From Alphaproteobacteria bacterium (GTDB taxonomy: Bacteria; Pseudomonadota; Alphaproteobacteria; DSM-16000; Inquilinaceae), in assembly GCA_028281925.1 (NCBI GenBank), contig JANQIX010000108.1:1-63006 (forward strand): DNA of 63,006 nucleotides, in the 5' to 3' direction. The notes under the pieces are model-generated. The model saw only the letters and a program-made list of their open reading frames with translations, was not told where the DNA came from and made no database searches. This document shows, in pieces, positions 17,006 through 25,838 of the stretch. The position numbers and the translations under genes are program-made. Within the stretch, counting starts at the first letter, position 1, and each line of letters begins with the position of its first letter.

Positions 17006-18145
17006 TCAGTCCACCGGCGCCGGCTGGGCCGACCAGCTCTGGACATAGCCGCTCCACTCCACACCGGGCGGCAGCTCGCCGATCTCCAGCGCATCGCGCG
17101 TGTCCATCATCACCGCGTATTCGTCCGTTTCCGCCTTCGCCGGCGTAAAGGCACGCGTCAATGCCTTGGGATGCGGGCCATGGGTGAAGCCGCAAGGGTG
17201 GAAGGTCACCATGCCGGCATCGATGTTGTCGCGGCTGAAGAAGTCACCGGCGTGATAGAACAGCACCTCGTCATAGTCGTCGTTGTTGTGAAAGAACGGC
17301 ACCTTCAGGGCACCGGGGTCGCTCTCGAACGGCCGCGGGCAGAAGGTGCAGATCACGAACCTGTCGGCGACAAAAGTGGTGTGGGCCGACGGCGGCAGGT
17401 GATAGCGGTGGCTCATCAGCGGCCGGATCGCCTCGACATTGATGCGTACCGGCGCCAGATCGCCCTTCCAGCCGACCGCATCCAGCGGGTTGAACGGATA
17501 GGTCACGGTCGAAACCAGGTTGCGGCGCTTGATCCGGACCTGCCATTCGCGCTCGTCCTGCTGGTCGGCGAAAGCGTTATCGATCTCCGGCACGTCGAAC
17601 ATCGCCGGGTCGAACACCGCATGCGGCCCGACCATGCCCTTGTCCGGCAGCATATAGCTCGACCCCGTGGCCTCGATCAGCAGCGCCAGCACAGGCTCCT
17701 CACAGTCGAGCCGCCAGTTCGTCGACCGCGGCAGCACGATGTAGTCGCCGGCCCGGACCTCCAGATGGCCGTAATCGCAATAGAGGTGCCCGCTGCCGCG
17801 GTGGATGAACATCAGTTCGTCGCCGTCGCCATTGCGGGCCAGATGGTCCATGCGCATCGGTGCCCGCCAGAACCGGAACCGCACATGCGCGTTATGCAGC
17901 ACGTCGACCGCGTCCCAAGGCGATGGCTCCTCCCGGTTCAGTTTGGTCAGGTCGAAGGCCCGCGGCCTCAGCGGCCCTTCCCAGTCGACCCAGCCGGTCG
18001 GCGGGTGGCGGTGATACATGTGGCTGGCCGGCCCGAAAAAGCCTTCCTTGCCCATCTCGCGCTCGTAGGTGCCGTCGGGCAGGTCGGCATGGGCCTGTCG
18101 CGACGCGCGGCCGGCAATCCGCGGCAACGAGATCCATTTCCGCAT
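17006..18145 (-). CDS. hmgA: Homogentisate 1,2-dioxygenase
   Basis: A 379-residue cupin-fold Fe(II) dioxygenase that opens the homogentisate ring to maleylacetoacetate. An excellent AGGAGGAGA lies before the ATG at 18145. The C-terminal part has HNNDDYDEVLFYH and FHPCGFTHGPHP, which carry the His/Glu/His iron ligands. It is shorter than the classical enzyme of about 440 residues but matches the compact group found in many alphaproteobacteria. First gene of the operon with the FAH gene; a divergent MarR gene lies 200 bp away and is the likely repressor. Confidence 0.9.
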   Translation of the reverse strand: MRKWISLPRIAGRASRQAHADLPDGTYEREMGKEGFFGPASHMYHRHPPTGWVDWEGPLRPRAFDLTKLNREEPSPWDAVDVLHNAHVRFRFWRAPMRMDHLARNGDGDELMFIHRGSGHLYCDYGHLEVRAGDYIVLPRSTNWRLDCEEPVLALLIEATGSSYMLPDKGMVGPHAVFDPAMFDVPEIDNAFADQQDEREWQVRIKRRNLVSTVTYPFNPLDAVGWKGDLAPVRINVEAIRPLMSHRYHLPPSAHTTFVADRFVICTFCPRPFESDPGALKVPFFHNNDDYDEVLFYHAGDFFSRDNIDAGMVTFHPCGFTHGPHPKALTRAFTPAKAETDEYAVMMDTRDALEIGELPPGVEWSGYVQSWSAQPAPVD

Positions 18146-18209
18146 CGCTTGTCTCCTCCTCCGCCCGACGGTTGCGGGCTTAAAACGGCCCCTCCAGGCC
18201 GTATCGCCG

Positions 18210-18222
18210 CCACGAGTCGTGG
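18210..18222. promoter_or_regulatory. 13-bp palindrome in the hmgA-marR divergent promoter region
   Basis: CCACGA-G-TCGTGG is a perfect inverted repeat in the gap between hmgA and the MarR gene, on the hmgA-proximal side. It is a candidate operator; no experimental support. Confidence 0.35.
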
Positions 18223-18308
18223 TGTTGTTGGGGCGGGCCCGTCCGCATCTGAGATGCGGGGCCGGCCTCCTTCTTTGCTGACCCGGCGTCCGGTTTATGG
18301 AATCATCA

Positions 18309-18320
18309 TTTCAACTGAAA
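18309..18320. promoter_or_regulatory. AT-rich palindrome upstream of the MarR gene
   Basis: TTTCA-AC-TGAAA is a perfect palindrome 23 bp before the MarR start codon, in an AT-rich patch that probably holds its promoter. MarR dimers usually bind such AT-rich palindromes, so autoregulation and joint control of hmgA are plausible. Confidence 0.4.
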
Positions 18321-18343
18321 CAATAATCAAGGACGAAGGTCGG

Positions 18344-18835
18344 ATGGCAGACCAAGACCATGCCTCGCCGACACTCGAGCTGGAGGGGTTCCTGCCCTAC
18401 CGGCTGTCTGTTCTGGCCAATCTGGTGAGCCGCGCGCTGGCGCAGCTTTACGAGCACGAATACGGGCTGACGGTCGCTGAATGGCGGCTGATCGCCATCC
18501 TTGCGCGGTTCGGGCCGCTGTCGGCCAACGGGGTCTGCGAACGCACGGCGATGGACAAGGTGCGGGTCAGCCGCGCCGTGGCACGGGCGTCCGCGCGCAA
18601 GCTGATCAGCCGCAACGTTGACCCGCAGGACCGCCGGCGCCTCGTCCTCGGCCTGACGCCGCAGGGCCGGACGATCCACGACCGGATCGTGCCCCTTGCC
18701 AAGGCGCGCGAGGCGGAGATCCTGCAGGCGCTGAACGGCCAGGAACATGCGCAACTCATGGACATGCTGACCCGGCTGCAGGCACAGGCAACGCTGCTGG
18801 CCGACAGGCCGATGCGGTCGGACGCCGCGGAATGA
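18344..18835 (+). CDS. MarR-family transcriptional regulator, probable regulator of homogentisate catabolism
   Basis: A 163-residue winged-helix protein. ATG 18344 follows GGACGAAGG. The MarR core is clear: the LTVAEWRLIAILARFGPLS helix region, the recognition region with DKVRVSRAVARA, and the wing with DPQDRRRLVLGLTPQGR (the DxRxR-type wing signature). It is transcribed away from hmgA, so it is the natural candidate repressor that responds to homogentisate or a related aromatic acid, as HmgR-type MarR proteins do elsewhere. Target and ligand are inferred from position. Confidence 0.87.
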   Translation: MADQDHASPTLELEGFLPYRLSVLANLVSRALAQLYEHEYGLTVAEWRLIAILARFGPLSANGVCERTAMDKVRVSRAVARASARKLISRNVDPQDRRRLVLGLTPQGRTIHDRIVPLAKAREAEILQALNGQEHAQLMDMLTRLQAQATLLADRPMRSDAAE

Positions 18836-18900
18836 TCCCGTGGGCGGACAGGAAAAGGCCCGGACCGGTCGCAGGACGTACCGACTGAGCAGGCGACCCG

Positions 18901-19695
18901 TTAAGCCAGCAGCAGACTGTCGTTGTCGAGCTGCTCGCCGCGGACGCGGGAGAACATGCGCAAGAGGTCAGGGACGTCCAGGCCGCGACGCTCTTCGCCG
19001 CCCACATCGAACACCACGCGGCCTTCATGCAGCATCACCGTGCGGTCGCCGCAATCGAGTGCGTGGCGCATGGAGTGCGTGACCATCAGCGTGGTCAGGC
19101 GATTTTCCGACACGATGCGATTGGTCAGGCCTAAGACGAACTCGGCGGTCTTAGGGTCCAGCGCCGCCACATGTTCGTCCAACAGCAGGATCTTCATGCC
19201 GGCCAGGGTGGCCATCAGCAGGCTGACGGCCTGTCGCTGTCCGCCGGACAACAAGCCCATGCGATCCGTCAGCCGGGTTTCCAGCCCCAGCCCCAGTTCG
19301 CGCAGCCGCTCGGCGAAATCGGCCCGGCGCGCGCGCCCGACGGACCGGCCGAGGCTACGGCGGGTGCCGCGCGTGGCGGCCAGGGCAAGATTCTCCTCGA
19401 TCGACAGGCCCTCGCAGGTGCCGGCCATCGGATCCTGAAAGACACGGGCGACCAGCCCGGCGCGCCGCGTGGTCGGCCAGCGGGTCACATCGATGCCGTC
19501 CATCTCTACCCGGCCGCGGGCCAACGGGGCGTCGCCACTGAGTACGTTCAACAAGGTCGATTTGCCGGCACCATTCGACCCGATGACGGTCACGAACTGG
19601 CCCTCGGGGATGGTCAAATCGACCTTGTGCAGGGCCCAGGTCTCCAGCGGCGTCGACCGCCCGAACACGACGGCGGCGTTGTCGACGACGATCAT
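18901..19695 (-). CDS. ABC transporter ATP-binding protein (TrpXYZ-like system)
   Basis: A 264-residue ATPase. The start at 19695 overlaps the stop of the permease by 4 bp (ATGA), so the longer frame is rejected. Walker A GSNGAGKST is at about 39-47, the signature LSGGQRQA and Walker B ILLLDEH follow in order, with the H-loop in MVTHSM. It energises an importer with the two upstream genes. The His after the Walker B Glu in LLLDEHVAALDP is characteristic of the COG1101 type ATPases that pair with COG4120 permeases. Confidence 0.9.
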   Translation of the reverse strand: MIVVDNAAVVFGRSTPLETWALHKVDLTIPEGQFVTVIGSNGAGKSTLLNVLSGDAPLARGRVEMDGIDVTRWPTTRRAGLVARVFQDPMAGTCEGLSIEENLALAATRGTRRSLGRSVGRARRADFAERLRELGLGLETRLTDRMGLLSGGQRQAVSLLMATLAGMKILLLDEHVAALDPKTAEFVLGLTNRIVSENRLTTLMVTHSMRHALDCGDRTVMLHEGRVVFDVGGEERRGLDVPDLLRMFSRVRGEQLDNDSLLLA

Positions 19696-20591
19696 CGCCC
19701 GTTGCGCCTCAGCAGCGCCGAGACGGGATTGCCCAAGCCCGGCAGGACCAGCGCGACCGTGACCAGAAGGGCGGTCACCAGGTTCATATCCGACGCCCGA
19801 AGGCCGAGCGCGTCGATCTCCAGCGCGAACTGCACGGCGATACGGTAGACGATGGACCCGACGATGCACGCCGCCACCATGATCAGAACCGAGCGGCCGC
19901 GCATCAACGTTTCGCCCAGGATCACGGCAGCAAGACCGATGATGATGGTGCCGACGCCGCTGGTCACGTCGGCGAACCCGTTGGTCTGGGCGAACAACGC
20001 GCCAGCCAGCCCCACCAGAGCGTTGCTGAGCGCCATGCCGGCATAGACCTGCAAGCCGGTGCCGATGCCCTGGGCCCGCGCCATGCGCGGGTTGGCGCCG
20101 GTGGCCCGCATCGCCAGGCCCATCTCGCTGGCCAGGAAGCGGGCGACCAGGATCGCCACCAGAACCACGACCGCTGCTAAGAACAGCGGCTTGACCTCAT
20201 GGGCCGACAGCGATCCGCCGAGAAACGGCGTCAGCACGGTCTCTTCCTGCAACAGCGCCGTGTTCGGCCGCCCCATGATCCGCAGGTTGACGGAAAACAG
20301 CGCGATCATGGTCAGGATGCTGGCCAGCAGATGCAGGATGCGGAAGCGGATGTTGAGAAACGCCGTCACCATGCCGGCGACGGCACCGGCAGCCATCGCC
20401 AGAGCGGTGGCCAGGTAAGGATCCCAGCCCGCCACGATCGCCGTCGCCGCGACGGCTGCGCCTAAGGGAAAGCTGCCATCGACCGTGAGGTCGGGGAAAC
20501 TGAGGATGCGGAAGCTGAGAAAGACGCCGAGCGCGACCAGCGCATAGACCAGCCCGACCTCGATCGCCCCGAGAAATGCGACCTGGCTCAT
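19692..20591 (-). CDS. ABC transporter permease (COG4120-like)
   Basis: A 299-residue integral membrane protein with about eight to nine hydrophobic helices, of the branched-chain/ribose permease fold. The early LVYALVALGVFLSFRILSFPD segment is typical of COG4120 permeases. It pairs with the ATPase (4-bp overlap) and with the binding protein just upstream. The whole system resembles TrpXYZ-type tryptophan or uncharacterised solute importers. Confidence 0.88.
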   Translation of the reverse strand: MSQVAFLGAIEVGLVYALVALGVFLSFRILSFPDLTVDGSFPLGAAVAATAIVAGWDPYLATALAMAAGAVAGMVTAFLNIRFRILHLLASILTMIALFSVNLRIMGRPNTALLQEETVLTPFLGGSLSAHEVKPLFLAAVVVLVAILVARFLASEMGLAMRATGANPRMARAQGIGTGLQVYAGMALSNALVGLAGALFAQTNGFADVTSGVGTIIIGLAAVILGETLMRGRSVLIMVAACIVGSIVYRIAVQFALEIDALGLRASDMNLVTALLVTVALVLPGLGNPVSALLRRNGR

Positions 20592-20599
20592 ACCCCGGC

Positions 20600-20624
20600 G
20601 GGACGCGCCCCGACGGGCCGTCCC
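20600..20624 (-). other. Hairpin directly after the binding-protein stop codon
   Basis: Read on the minus strand, GGGACG and CGTCCC enclose a GC-rich loop that can pair further (CCC with GGG). It starts at the base next to the TAG stop of the substrate-binding gene and ends before the permease start. It is likely an mRNA-stabilising or attenuating hairpin that lets the binding protein be made in excess. Confidence 0.5.
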
Positions 20625-21584
20625 CTATTCGACGACAACGTTCGCCCTTTCCAAGACCGCATCCGGCAGCGTCACCCCCATGGCCTCCGCCGCCGCCGGA
20701 TTGACCGCAAGCTCCGACCCGCTGGCGAAGCTGACGGGGATGGCGCCGGGGTCTTCGCCCTCTAGCACGCGAGCAACGACATCGGCCGTCTGAACGCCGA
20801 CATCGTAATAGTCGAACCCGACAGTCGCGATCGTGCCGCGGTTAACGCTGTCAGTGTCGGCGGAGAAGACGGGCATGCCGTTGCTCTGACCGACGCTCAG
20901 CAGCGCTTCCAGTGCGGAGACGATGGTGTTGTCCGTCGGCACATAGACGGCATCCACATCGCCCACCAAGCTCTGCGCTGCGCTCAGCACATCGGCCGAG
21001 CGCGGGGCGCCAGCCTCGACGATTTCGATGCCCGCCTCGGCAGCGAGCACCGTCATGCGCTCCAGCACCACGACGGAATTCGCCTCGCCGGGATTGTACA
21101 TGAAGCCCAGCCGCGCGACGTCCGGCAGGATCTCGCCGACCAGCGCCAGATGCTCCGCAATCGGAATCATATCGGACAGGCCCGTCACGTTGCCGCCCGG
21201 TGCGTCCAGGTTGGTCACCAGTCCCGCGGCCAACGGATCGGTCACCGCCGTGAAGACCACGGGGATATCGGTCGTTGCCGCCACGACGGCCTGCGCAGAC
21301 GGCGTGGAAATCGGCACGATCACGTCGGGCGCGTCGCCGACGAACTGGCGCGCCACCTGGGCCGCGATGGCCGGGCTGCCTTGAGCTGTCTCGTAAAGGA
21401 ACTCCAGCGTTTCGCCCTCGACATAGCCAAGTTCTACCAGCCGGTCGCGAATGCCATCGCGGACTGCATCCAGCGACGGATGCTCAACGATCGCCGTCAC
21501 GGCTACGGTGACGTCCTCCGCAAGGGCCGTGGTTCCGGCAAGCGTCGCAATCGCCGCCATAGGTGCAAGCAGGCGCCTCAGCAT
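20625..21584 (-). CDS. ABC transporter substrate-binding protein (COG2984/TrpX-like)
   Basis: A 319-residue periplasmic protein with a clear signal peptide (AxA near 20-22). It has the type I periplasmic-binding fold with the TrpX-family marks: EHPSLDAVRDGIRDRL near the start, then VPISTPSAQAVV, TDPLAAGLV and VYVPTDNTIVSAL. First gene of the importer operon; AGGATC lies upstream of the ATG. In Firmicutes related systems import tryptophan. Here the nearness to homogentisate genes makes an aromatic amino acid or derivative possible, but the ligand is not shown by sequence. Confidence 0.88.
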   Translation of the reverse strand: MLRRLLAPMAAIATLAGTTALAEDVTVAVTAIVEHPSLDAVRDGIRDRLVELGYVEGETLEFLYETAQGSPAIAAQVARQFVGDAPDVIVPISTPSAQAVVAATTDIPVVFTAVTDPLAAGLVTNLDAPGGNVTGLSDMIPIAEHLALVGEILPDVARLGFMYNPGEANSVVVLERMTVLAAEAGIEIVEAGAPRSADVLSAAQSLVGDVDAVYVPTDNTIVSALEALLSVGQSNGMPVFSADTDSVNRGTIATVGFDYYDVGVQTADVVARVLEGEDPGAIPVSFASGSELAVNPAAAEAMGVTLPDAVLERANVVVE

Positions 21585-21825
21585 CTTCGGATCCTCCAGC
21601 CGGGCAAGGAACGGGCGCGCGGTCCCGCGCCCGAGGCGCGCATATCGCCCCGCGCGTGTCCGGGCGTCAAGCCCACAAGGTGCAGGGTTTCACGCACAGC
21701 CATGTCGCCCGCACTGCGCCGTTCGGTATCGTGCTATGAACGGGGTCACTACGCCCCCTATCGCAGAGCGGCCGGCCGATGCAAGGAACGGTATTGCAAC
21801 ACATGTCAGAGGAAGGAAAGCACGC

Positions 21826-22701
21826 GTGACCGACATTGAAGTGGTCGCCGAAATGCCCTGCGTCGTGGGCGAAGGGCCGGTCTGGCACGACGGCGAAGCC
21901 GTACTCTATTGGGTCGACATCAAGAACCCCACGGTGCACCGGCTCGATCCAGTTTCCGGCGATATCACGTCGTGGCCTATGCCGGAGCGGGTGGGCTTCC
22001 TGGTGCCCCGCGCCGCTGGCGGCTTCGTGGCAGGGTTCAAGACCGGGCTGAAGATCGTCGACCTTGCGGCCGGAACGGTCGAGGCGATCGACGATCCCGA
22101 ACCGCACCAGCCCGGCAATCGCTTCAACGACGGCAAGGTTGACCGTCGCGGGCGGCTCTGGGCCGGCACCATGGACGACGCAGAAACGGCGGCGGGGTCC
22201 GGCTGCCTCTACCGGCTGGACGCTGATCATCGCTGGCAGACCCTGCAGGACGGCGTCCACCTGTCCAACGGGCTGGGCTGGAGCCCGGATGACCGGGTCA
22301 TGTATTTCACCGACAGCATCCGCCAGACGATCTATGCCTATGACTTCGACGCTACGACGGGCAGTCTCGCCAACCGGCGCGACTTCGTGCGTCTGGAAGA
22401 GGAAGGGCAGTTCCCCGACGGTCTGTGCGTGGATGCAGAGGGCTGCGTCTGGTCCGCCGTCTGGGGCGGCTGGCGGGTGGTGCGCTACGCGCCCGATGGC
22501 AGCATCGACCGCACGGTCGACTTGCCGGTGCCTCAGCCCACTAGCTGCGCCTTCGGCGGCGAGGATTTCTCCACTCTCTATATCACCTCGGCAACGGCCG
22601 ATCTCGATGACGCCGCGATGGCGCGCGCCCCGCTCTCAGGATCTCTGTTCTCGCTCACCCCGGGGGTTCGGGGCCTGCCCTCTACGCCCTTCGCGGGCTG
22701 A
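21826..22701 (+). CDS. SMP-30/gluconolactonase-family protein
   Basis: A 291-residue protein. GTG 21826 is preferred because GGAAGGAAAG lies just upstream and the family N-terminus (GEGPVWH) then comes at residue 15. The six-bladed propeller metal ligands can be seen: Glu in GEGPVW, Asn in FNDGKVD, Asn in LSNGLGWSPD and Asp in PDGLCVDAEG. Such enzymes hydrolyse sugar lactones in oxidative sugar pathways. It is convergent with the fructokinase gene, 7 bp between stops. The sugar is unknown. Confidence 0.87.
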   Translation: MTDIEVVAEMPCVVGEGPVWHDGEAVLYWVDIKNPTVHRLDPVSGDITSWPMPERVGFLVPRAAGGFVAGFKTGLKIVDLAAGTVEAIDDPEPHQPGNRFNDGKVDRRGRLWAGTMDDAETAAGSGCLYRLDADHRWQTLQDGVHLSNGLGWSPDDRVMYFTDSIRQTIYAYDFDATTGSLANRRDFVRLEEEGQFPDGLCVDAEGCVWSAVWGGWRVVRYAPDGSIDRTVDLPVPQPTSCAFGGEDFSTLYITSATADLDDAAMARAPLSGSLFSLTPGVRGLPSTPFAG

Positions 22702-22708
22702 ACCTGTG

Positions 22709-23617
22709 TCAGGGCGGCCATAGCCAGGCTGCGCCGCGGACGCCGCTGGCATCGCCGTGCAACGCCGGTCGGATCGGGGTTTCCGCCTCGCCGCCGAACA
22801 CCCAGCCCTGCAACAGTTGCGGCACGGCATCATAGATGGCGCCGATGGCGGACAGCCCGCCGCCCACCACGACGACATCCGGGTCAAGCAGGTTCACGAC
22901 ATGCGCCAGCCCGCGCGCCAAACGCCCGAGGTATCGCTGAAGCGTAGCGGCCGCCGCGCCATCGCCTGCCCCGGCCATCGCGACAATCTCCGGCCCCGGC
23001 ACGGATCGGCCCGTTGCGCGCCGATGGTCGGCCTCCATGGCCGGGCCGGAGACCCATGTCTCGATGCAGCCGCGCATGCCGCAATAGCATTGCGGTCCCG
23101 GCACCTCCGTCGGATCGGGCCAAGGCAGCGGATTGTGCCCCCATTCTCCGGCAAGGGCGTTGGCACCCGTGACGACCCTTCCGCCAACGGCAATGCCGGC
23201 CCCGACGCCGGTCCCCAGGATCAGAGCAAGGACGACGCCGGCCCCCGCGCCAGCCCCGTCGACCGCTTCGGACAGGGCCAGGCAGTTGGCGTCATTGGCC
23301 GACCGCACGGGACGCCCTAAAGCCGCCGCCAGATCATCAATGAAGGGCCGCCCGTTCATCCAGGTGGAGTTGGCGTTCTTCACCAGGCCGGTGCGCGGCG
23401 ACACAACGCCCGGAATGCCGAAGCCGACCGTGCCGCGGCCGCCTGCCCTGTCCTCCAAAGACGCTACCAGATCGGCGATCGCCGCGACCGAGGCGGCATA
23501 GTCGCCGCGGGGCGTCGCAATCCGGCGACGCGCCCGCTCCCGTCCGTCGCGATCGATCGCGATGCCTTCGATCTTCGTGCCGCCGACATCGACGCCGATC
23601 CTCAGATCGCCGGACAT
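22709..23617 (-). CDS. mak: ROK-family fructokinase (Mak-like)
   Basis: A 302-residue sugar kinase. It has the phosphate-1 motif DVGGTKIEG at 10-18, the segment VKNANSTWMNG and NDANCLALSEA typical of Mak, the phosphate-2 motif ILGTGVGAG, and the ROK zinc motif CYCGMRGCIE (about 170-179) following GEWGHNPL. The end SGVRGAAWLWP is nearly the same as in E. coli Mak, which phosphorylates fructose. The specificity is taken from this resemblance. Confidence 0.85.
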   Translation of the reverse strand: MSGDLRIGVDVGGTKIEGIAIDRDGRERARRRIATPRGDYAASVAAIADLVASLEDRAGGRGTVGFGIPGVVSPRTGLVKNANSTWMNGRPFIDDLAAALGRPVRSANDANCLALSEAVDGAGAGAGVVLALILGTGVGAGIAVGGRVVTGANALAGEWGHNPLPWPDPTEVPGPQCYCGMRGCIETWVSGPAMEADHRRATGRSVPGPEIVAMAGAGDGAAAATLQRYLGRLARGLAHVVNLLDPDVVVVGGGLSAIGAIYDAVPQLLQGWVFGGEAETPIRPALHGDASGVRGAAWLWPP

Positions 23618-23633
23618 CCCGGGCCCACCGCCT

Positions 23634-24353
23634 CTAGCGCATGCGCTGGATCGCCCCCGTGGCCGGGGGAGGCTTGCGGAAGGGCAAGATCAACAGAATG
23701 CCGGCGAAGAAGCCGCCGATATGGGCAAGCCACGCGACATTGCTGCCGTCAGCCCCGGGTGCACTCGATACCGTCATGGCCATGTACACCTGGAAGCAGA
23801 TCCAGAAGCCAAGGACGAGCCACGCTGGCAGCGGCAGCGGTATGCGCCAGAACAGCAGCACCCAGACACGCGCCTTCGGATGCAGCACCAGATAGGCGCC
23901 CATCACGCCGGAGATCGCGCCGCTGGCACCGATCAGTGGTGCTACGGACGACGGATCCAGCACCAGATGACAGAGCGCGGCGATGGCCCCGCAGGCGAAA
24001 TAGAAGATGATGAAGCGGATATGGCCCAGCTGGTCTTCGACATTGTCGCCGAACACCCAGAGAAACAGCATGTTGCCGAGCAGATGGAAGAAGCCGCCAT
24101 GCAGAAACGTGTAGGTGATCAACGTAGCCCAGGCGGGCACCGCACCCAGCTTCGCCGGTAGTGCCGCATCGCCCGTGAGCACCGCCGGGATCATCGCAAA
24201 GCCAAGCACCAGCGTGTCAGGCTGAGTGTCGCTGGCCGGTGACAGCCACTGGTAGAGATAGGCCAGCACACACAAGACGATCAGGGTCACCGTGACGAAC
24301 TGGAACGGAATGCGTTCCAGCTTGTTGATGTCGCGCAAGGGGATGATGGGCAT
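23634..24353 (-). CDS. Rhomboid-family intramembrane serine protease
   Basis: A 239-residue membrane protein with about six to seven helices. Start 24353 gives the usual MPIIPLRD N-terminus; the longer frame is not conserved-looking. Catalytic Ser145 lies in GASGAISG and His211 in LAHIGGF, with Asn94 in the HLLGNMLFLWVFGDN segment, the expected dyad and oxyanion residues. It cleaves membrane proteins within or next to their helices. The substrate is unknown. It sits 16 bp downstream of the fructokinase start region on the same strand and is transcribed before it. Confidence 0.9.
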   Translation of the reverse strand: MPIIPLRDINKLERIPFQFVTVTLIVLCVLAYLYQWLSPASDTQPDTLVLGFAMIPAVLTGDAALPAKLGAVPAWATLITYTFLHGGFFHLLGNMLFLWVFGDNVEDQLGHIRFIIFYFACGAIAALCHLVLDPSSVAPLIGASGAISGVMGAYLVLHPKARVWVLLFWRIPLPLPAWLVLGFWICFQVYMAMTVSSAPGADGSNVAWLAHIGGFFAGILLILPFRKPPPATGAIQRMR

Positions 24354-24523
24354 GGGTCGACCCCCGCCTCGTGATACCGGACGGCGACAGTAGCAAACGG
24401 GGGCCTGCCGGGCCAACCGGCCCGCGGCGGTTGCAGGTGCGGCCAGCGCGCCGCACACAGACGAATGCGCGATCGTCACGCCCCGTCATTGCGGACCGCG
24501 CCGACTGGGCGTAAAGCCCTCCC

Positions 24524-25828
24524 ATGGCTTCCTTAGACAGCGTCGACAGATCCATCCCGAACCCGTTCCTGGCTCTCGCCGCGGTCATCTTCGGTGCCGG
24601 CGTGCTGCAGATCGCCCATGGGCTCTTGTCCACGCTGCTGCCGTTGCAGCTCAATGCGGCACAGGCGTCGACCGTCGATATCGGCCTGATGGCGACGGCC
24701 TTTTCCGGCGGCTTCATTCTCGGCTGCCTGGCGGTGTCCCGCCTGATTGCCGCCGTCGGCCATATCCGGGTGTTCGCAGCCTTCGCGGCGCTGGCCTCGG
24801 CCGTGACGCTGGCGTTCGCGATCGCGCCGGAACCGCTCTTGTGGATGGCGGTGCGGGTCGTACACGGCTTCGCCACGGCGTCGCTCTTGACCGTCGCGGA
24901 AAGCTGGCTGAACGAGCGTACGCCCAGCCAGCAGCGCGGCCGTGTCATGGCCGCCTATATGGTCATCAGCAAGACGGCGTTTGCCGGCGGTCAGCTCTCG
25001 CTGGTCCTGTCGGATATCGGCGGTCTGATCTTCTTCATGGTCGCCAGTGCAGCCTATTCCCTCTCGCTGATCCCCGTGGCCATGACCCGCGCGCCCAGCC
25101 CCAGCGTGCCGAAGCTGCGCACCCTTGGGCTCAAGCGCTTCTACCGCGTGGCACCGGCCGCCGCCGTGGGGTGCTTCGCCATCGGGATGATGAATGCTTC
25201 GGTGATCAATATCGGCCCGCTCTATGGCGCGCAGCAGTCGCTCACCGCGTCCGAGATCGCTGTTTTGATGGCCGCCACGCAGATCGGCAGCCTGTGTCTG
25301 CAGTGGCCGCTCGGCTGGCTCTCAGACCGCGTCGACCGCCGCACCGTGATCGTATCGGCGGGCAGCCTCGTGATCGTGCTGTCGCTCGCCATCGCGATCT
25401 TGGGCACAAGGTGGCCTGACGCGCTCTACGTTCTGTTCTGCCTGTGGGGCGGTGTTAGCCTGTCGATCTATGCGATCTTCATCGCCCATGCGAATGACTT
25501 CGCGGGTCAGGACGAACGCGTGGCCATGACCAGCACGCTGCTGCTGGCCTGGGCCGTCGGCTCGATGATCGGCCCCACGGCCGCGACCTTCATCATGAAC
25601 GCTGCCGGTCCGGACGGCCTCTTCTACTTCGTTGCGGCCGTCGCCCTGTTCATGACCGGCTTCGTCAGCTACCGCATGACCCGGCGCGCACCGCGGCCGG
25701 TTGACGAACGTGCGCGCTTCGTCAACGTGCCGGCGACCAGCCCGCAGCTGCCGAAGCTCGATCCGCGCGCACCGGCCCGCGCTCCGGGCGAGGCCCCTGG
25801 GCCCGACGACACCAAAGCGCCGTCATAG
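24524..25828 (+). CDS. MFS transporter (YcaD-like)
   Basis: A 434-residue protein with twelve predicted membrane helices. The A-motif-like loop in the second half reads GWLSDRVDRRTVIV, and the early part has SWLNERTPSQQRGRVMAAYM between helices 4 and 5, a segment shared by the YcaD/UMF-type sub-group. The C-terminal tail of about 40 residues is cytoplasmic and rich in Pro and Ala. Substrate unknown. Divergent from the rhomboid gene. Confidence 0.85.
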   Translation: MASLDSVDRSIPNPFLALAAVIFGAGVLQIAHGLLSTLLPLQLNAAQASTVDIGLMATAFSGGFILGCLAVSRLIAAVGHIRVFAAFAALASAVTLAFAIAPEPLLWMAVRVVHGFATASLLTVAESWLNERTPSQQRGRVMAAYMVISKTAFAGGQLSLVLSDIGGLIFFMVASAAYSLSLIPVAMTRAPSPSVPKLRTLGLKRFYRVAPAAAVGCFAIGMMNASVINIGPLYGAQQSLTASEIAVLMAATQIGSLCLQWPLGWLSDRVDRRTVIVSAGSLVIVLSLAIAILGTRWPDALYVLFCLWGGVSLSIYAIFIAHANDFAGQDERVAMTSTLLLAWAVGSMIGPTAATFIMNAAGPDGLFYFVAAVALFMTGFVSYRMTRRAPRPVDERARFVNVPATSPQLPKLDPRAPARAPGEAPGPDDTKAPS

Positions 25829-25838
25829 TCGCGAGAGG

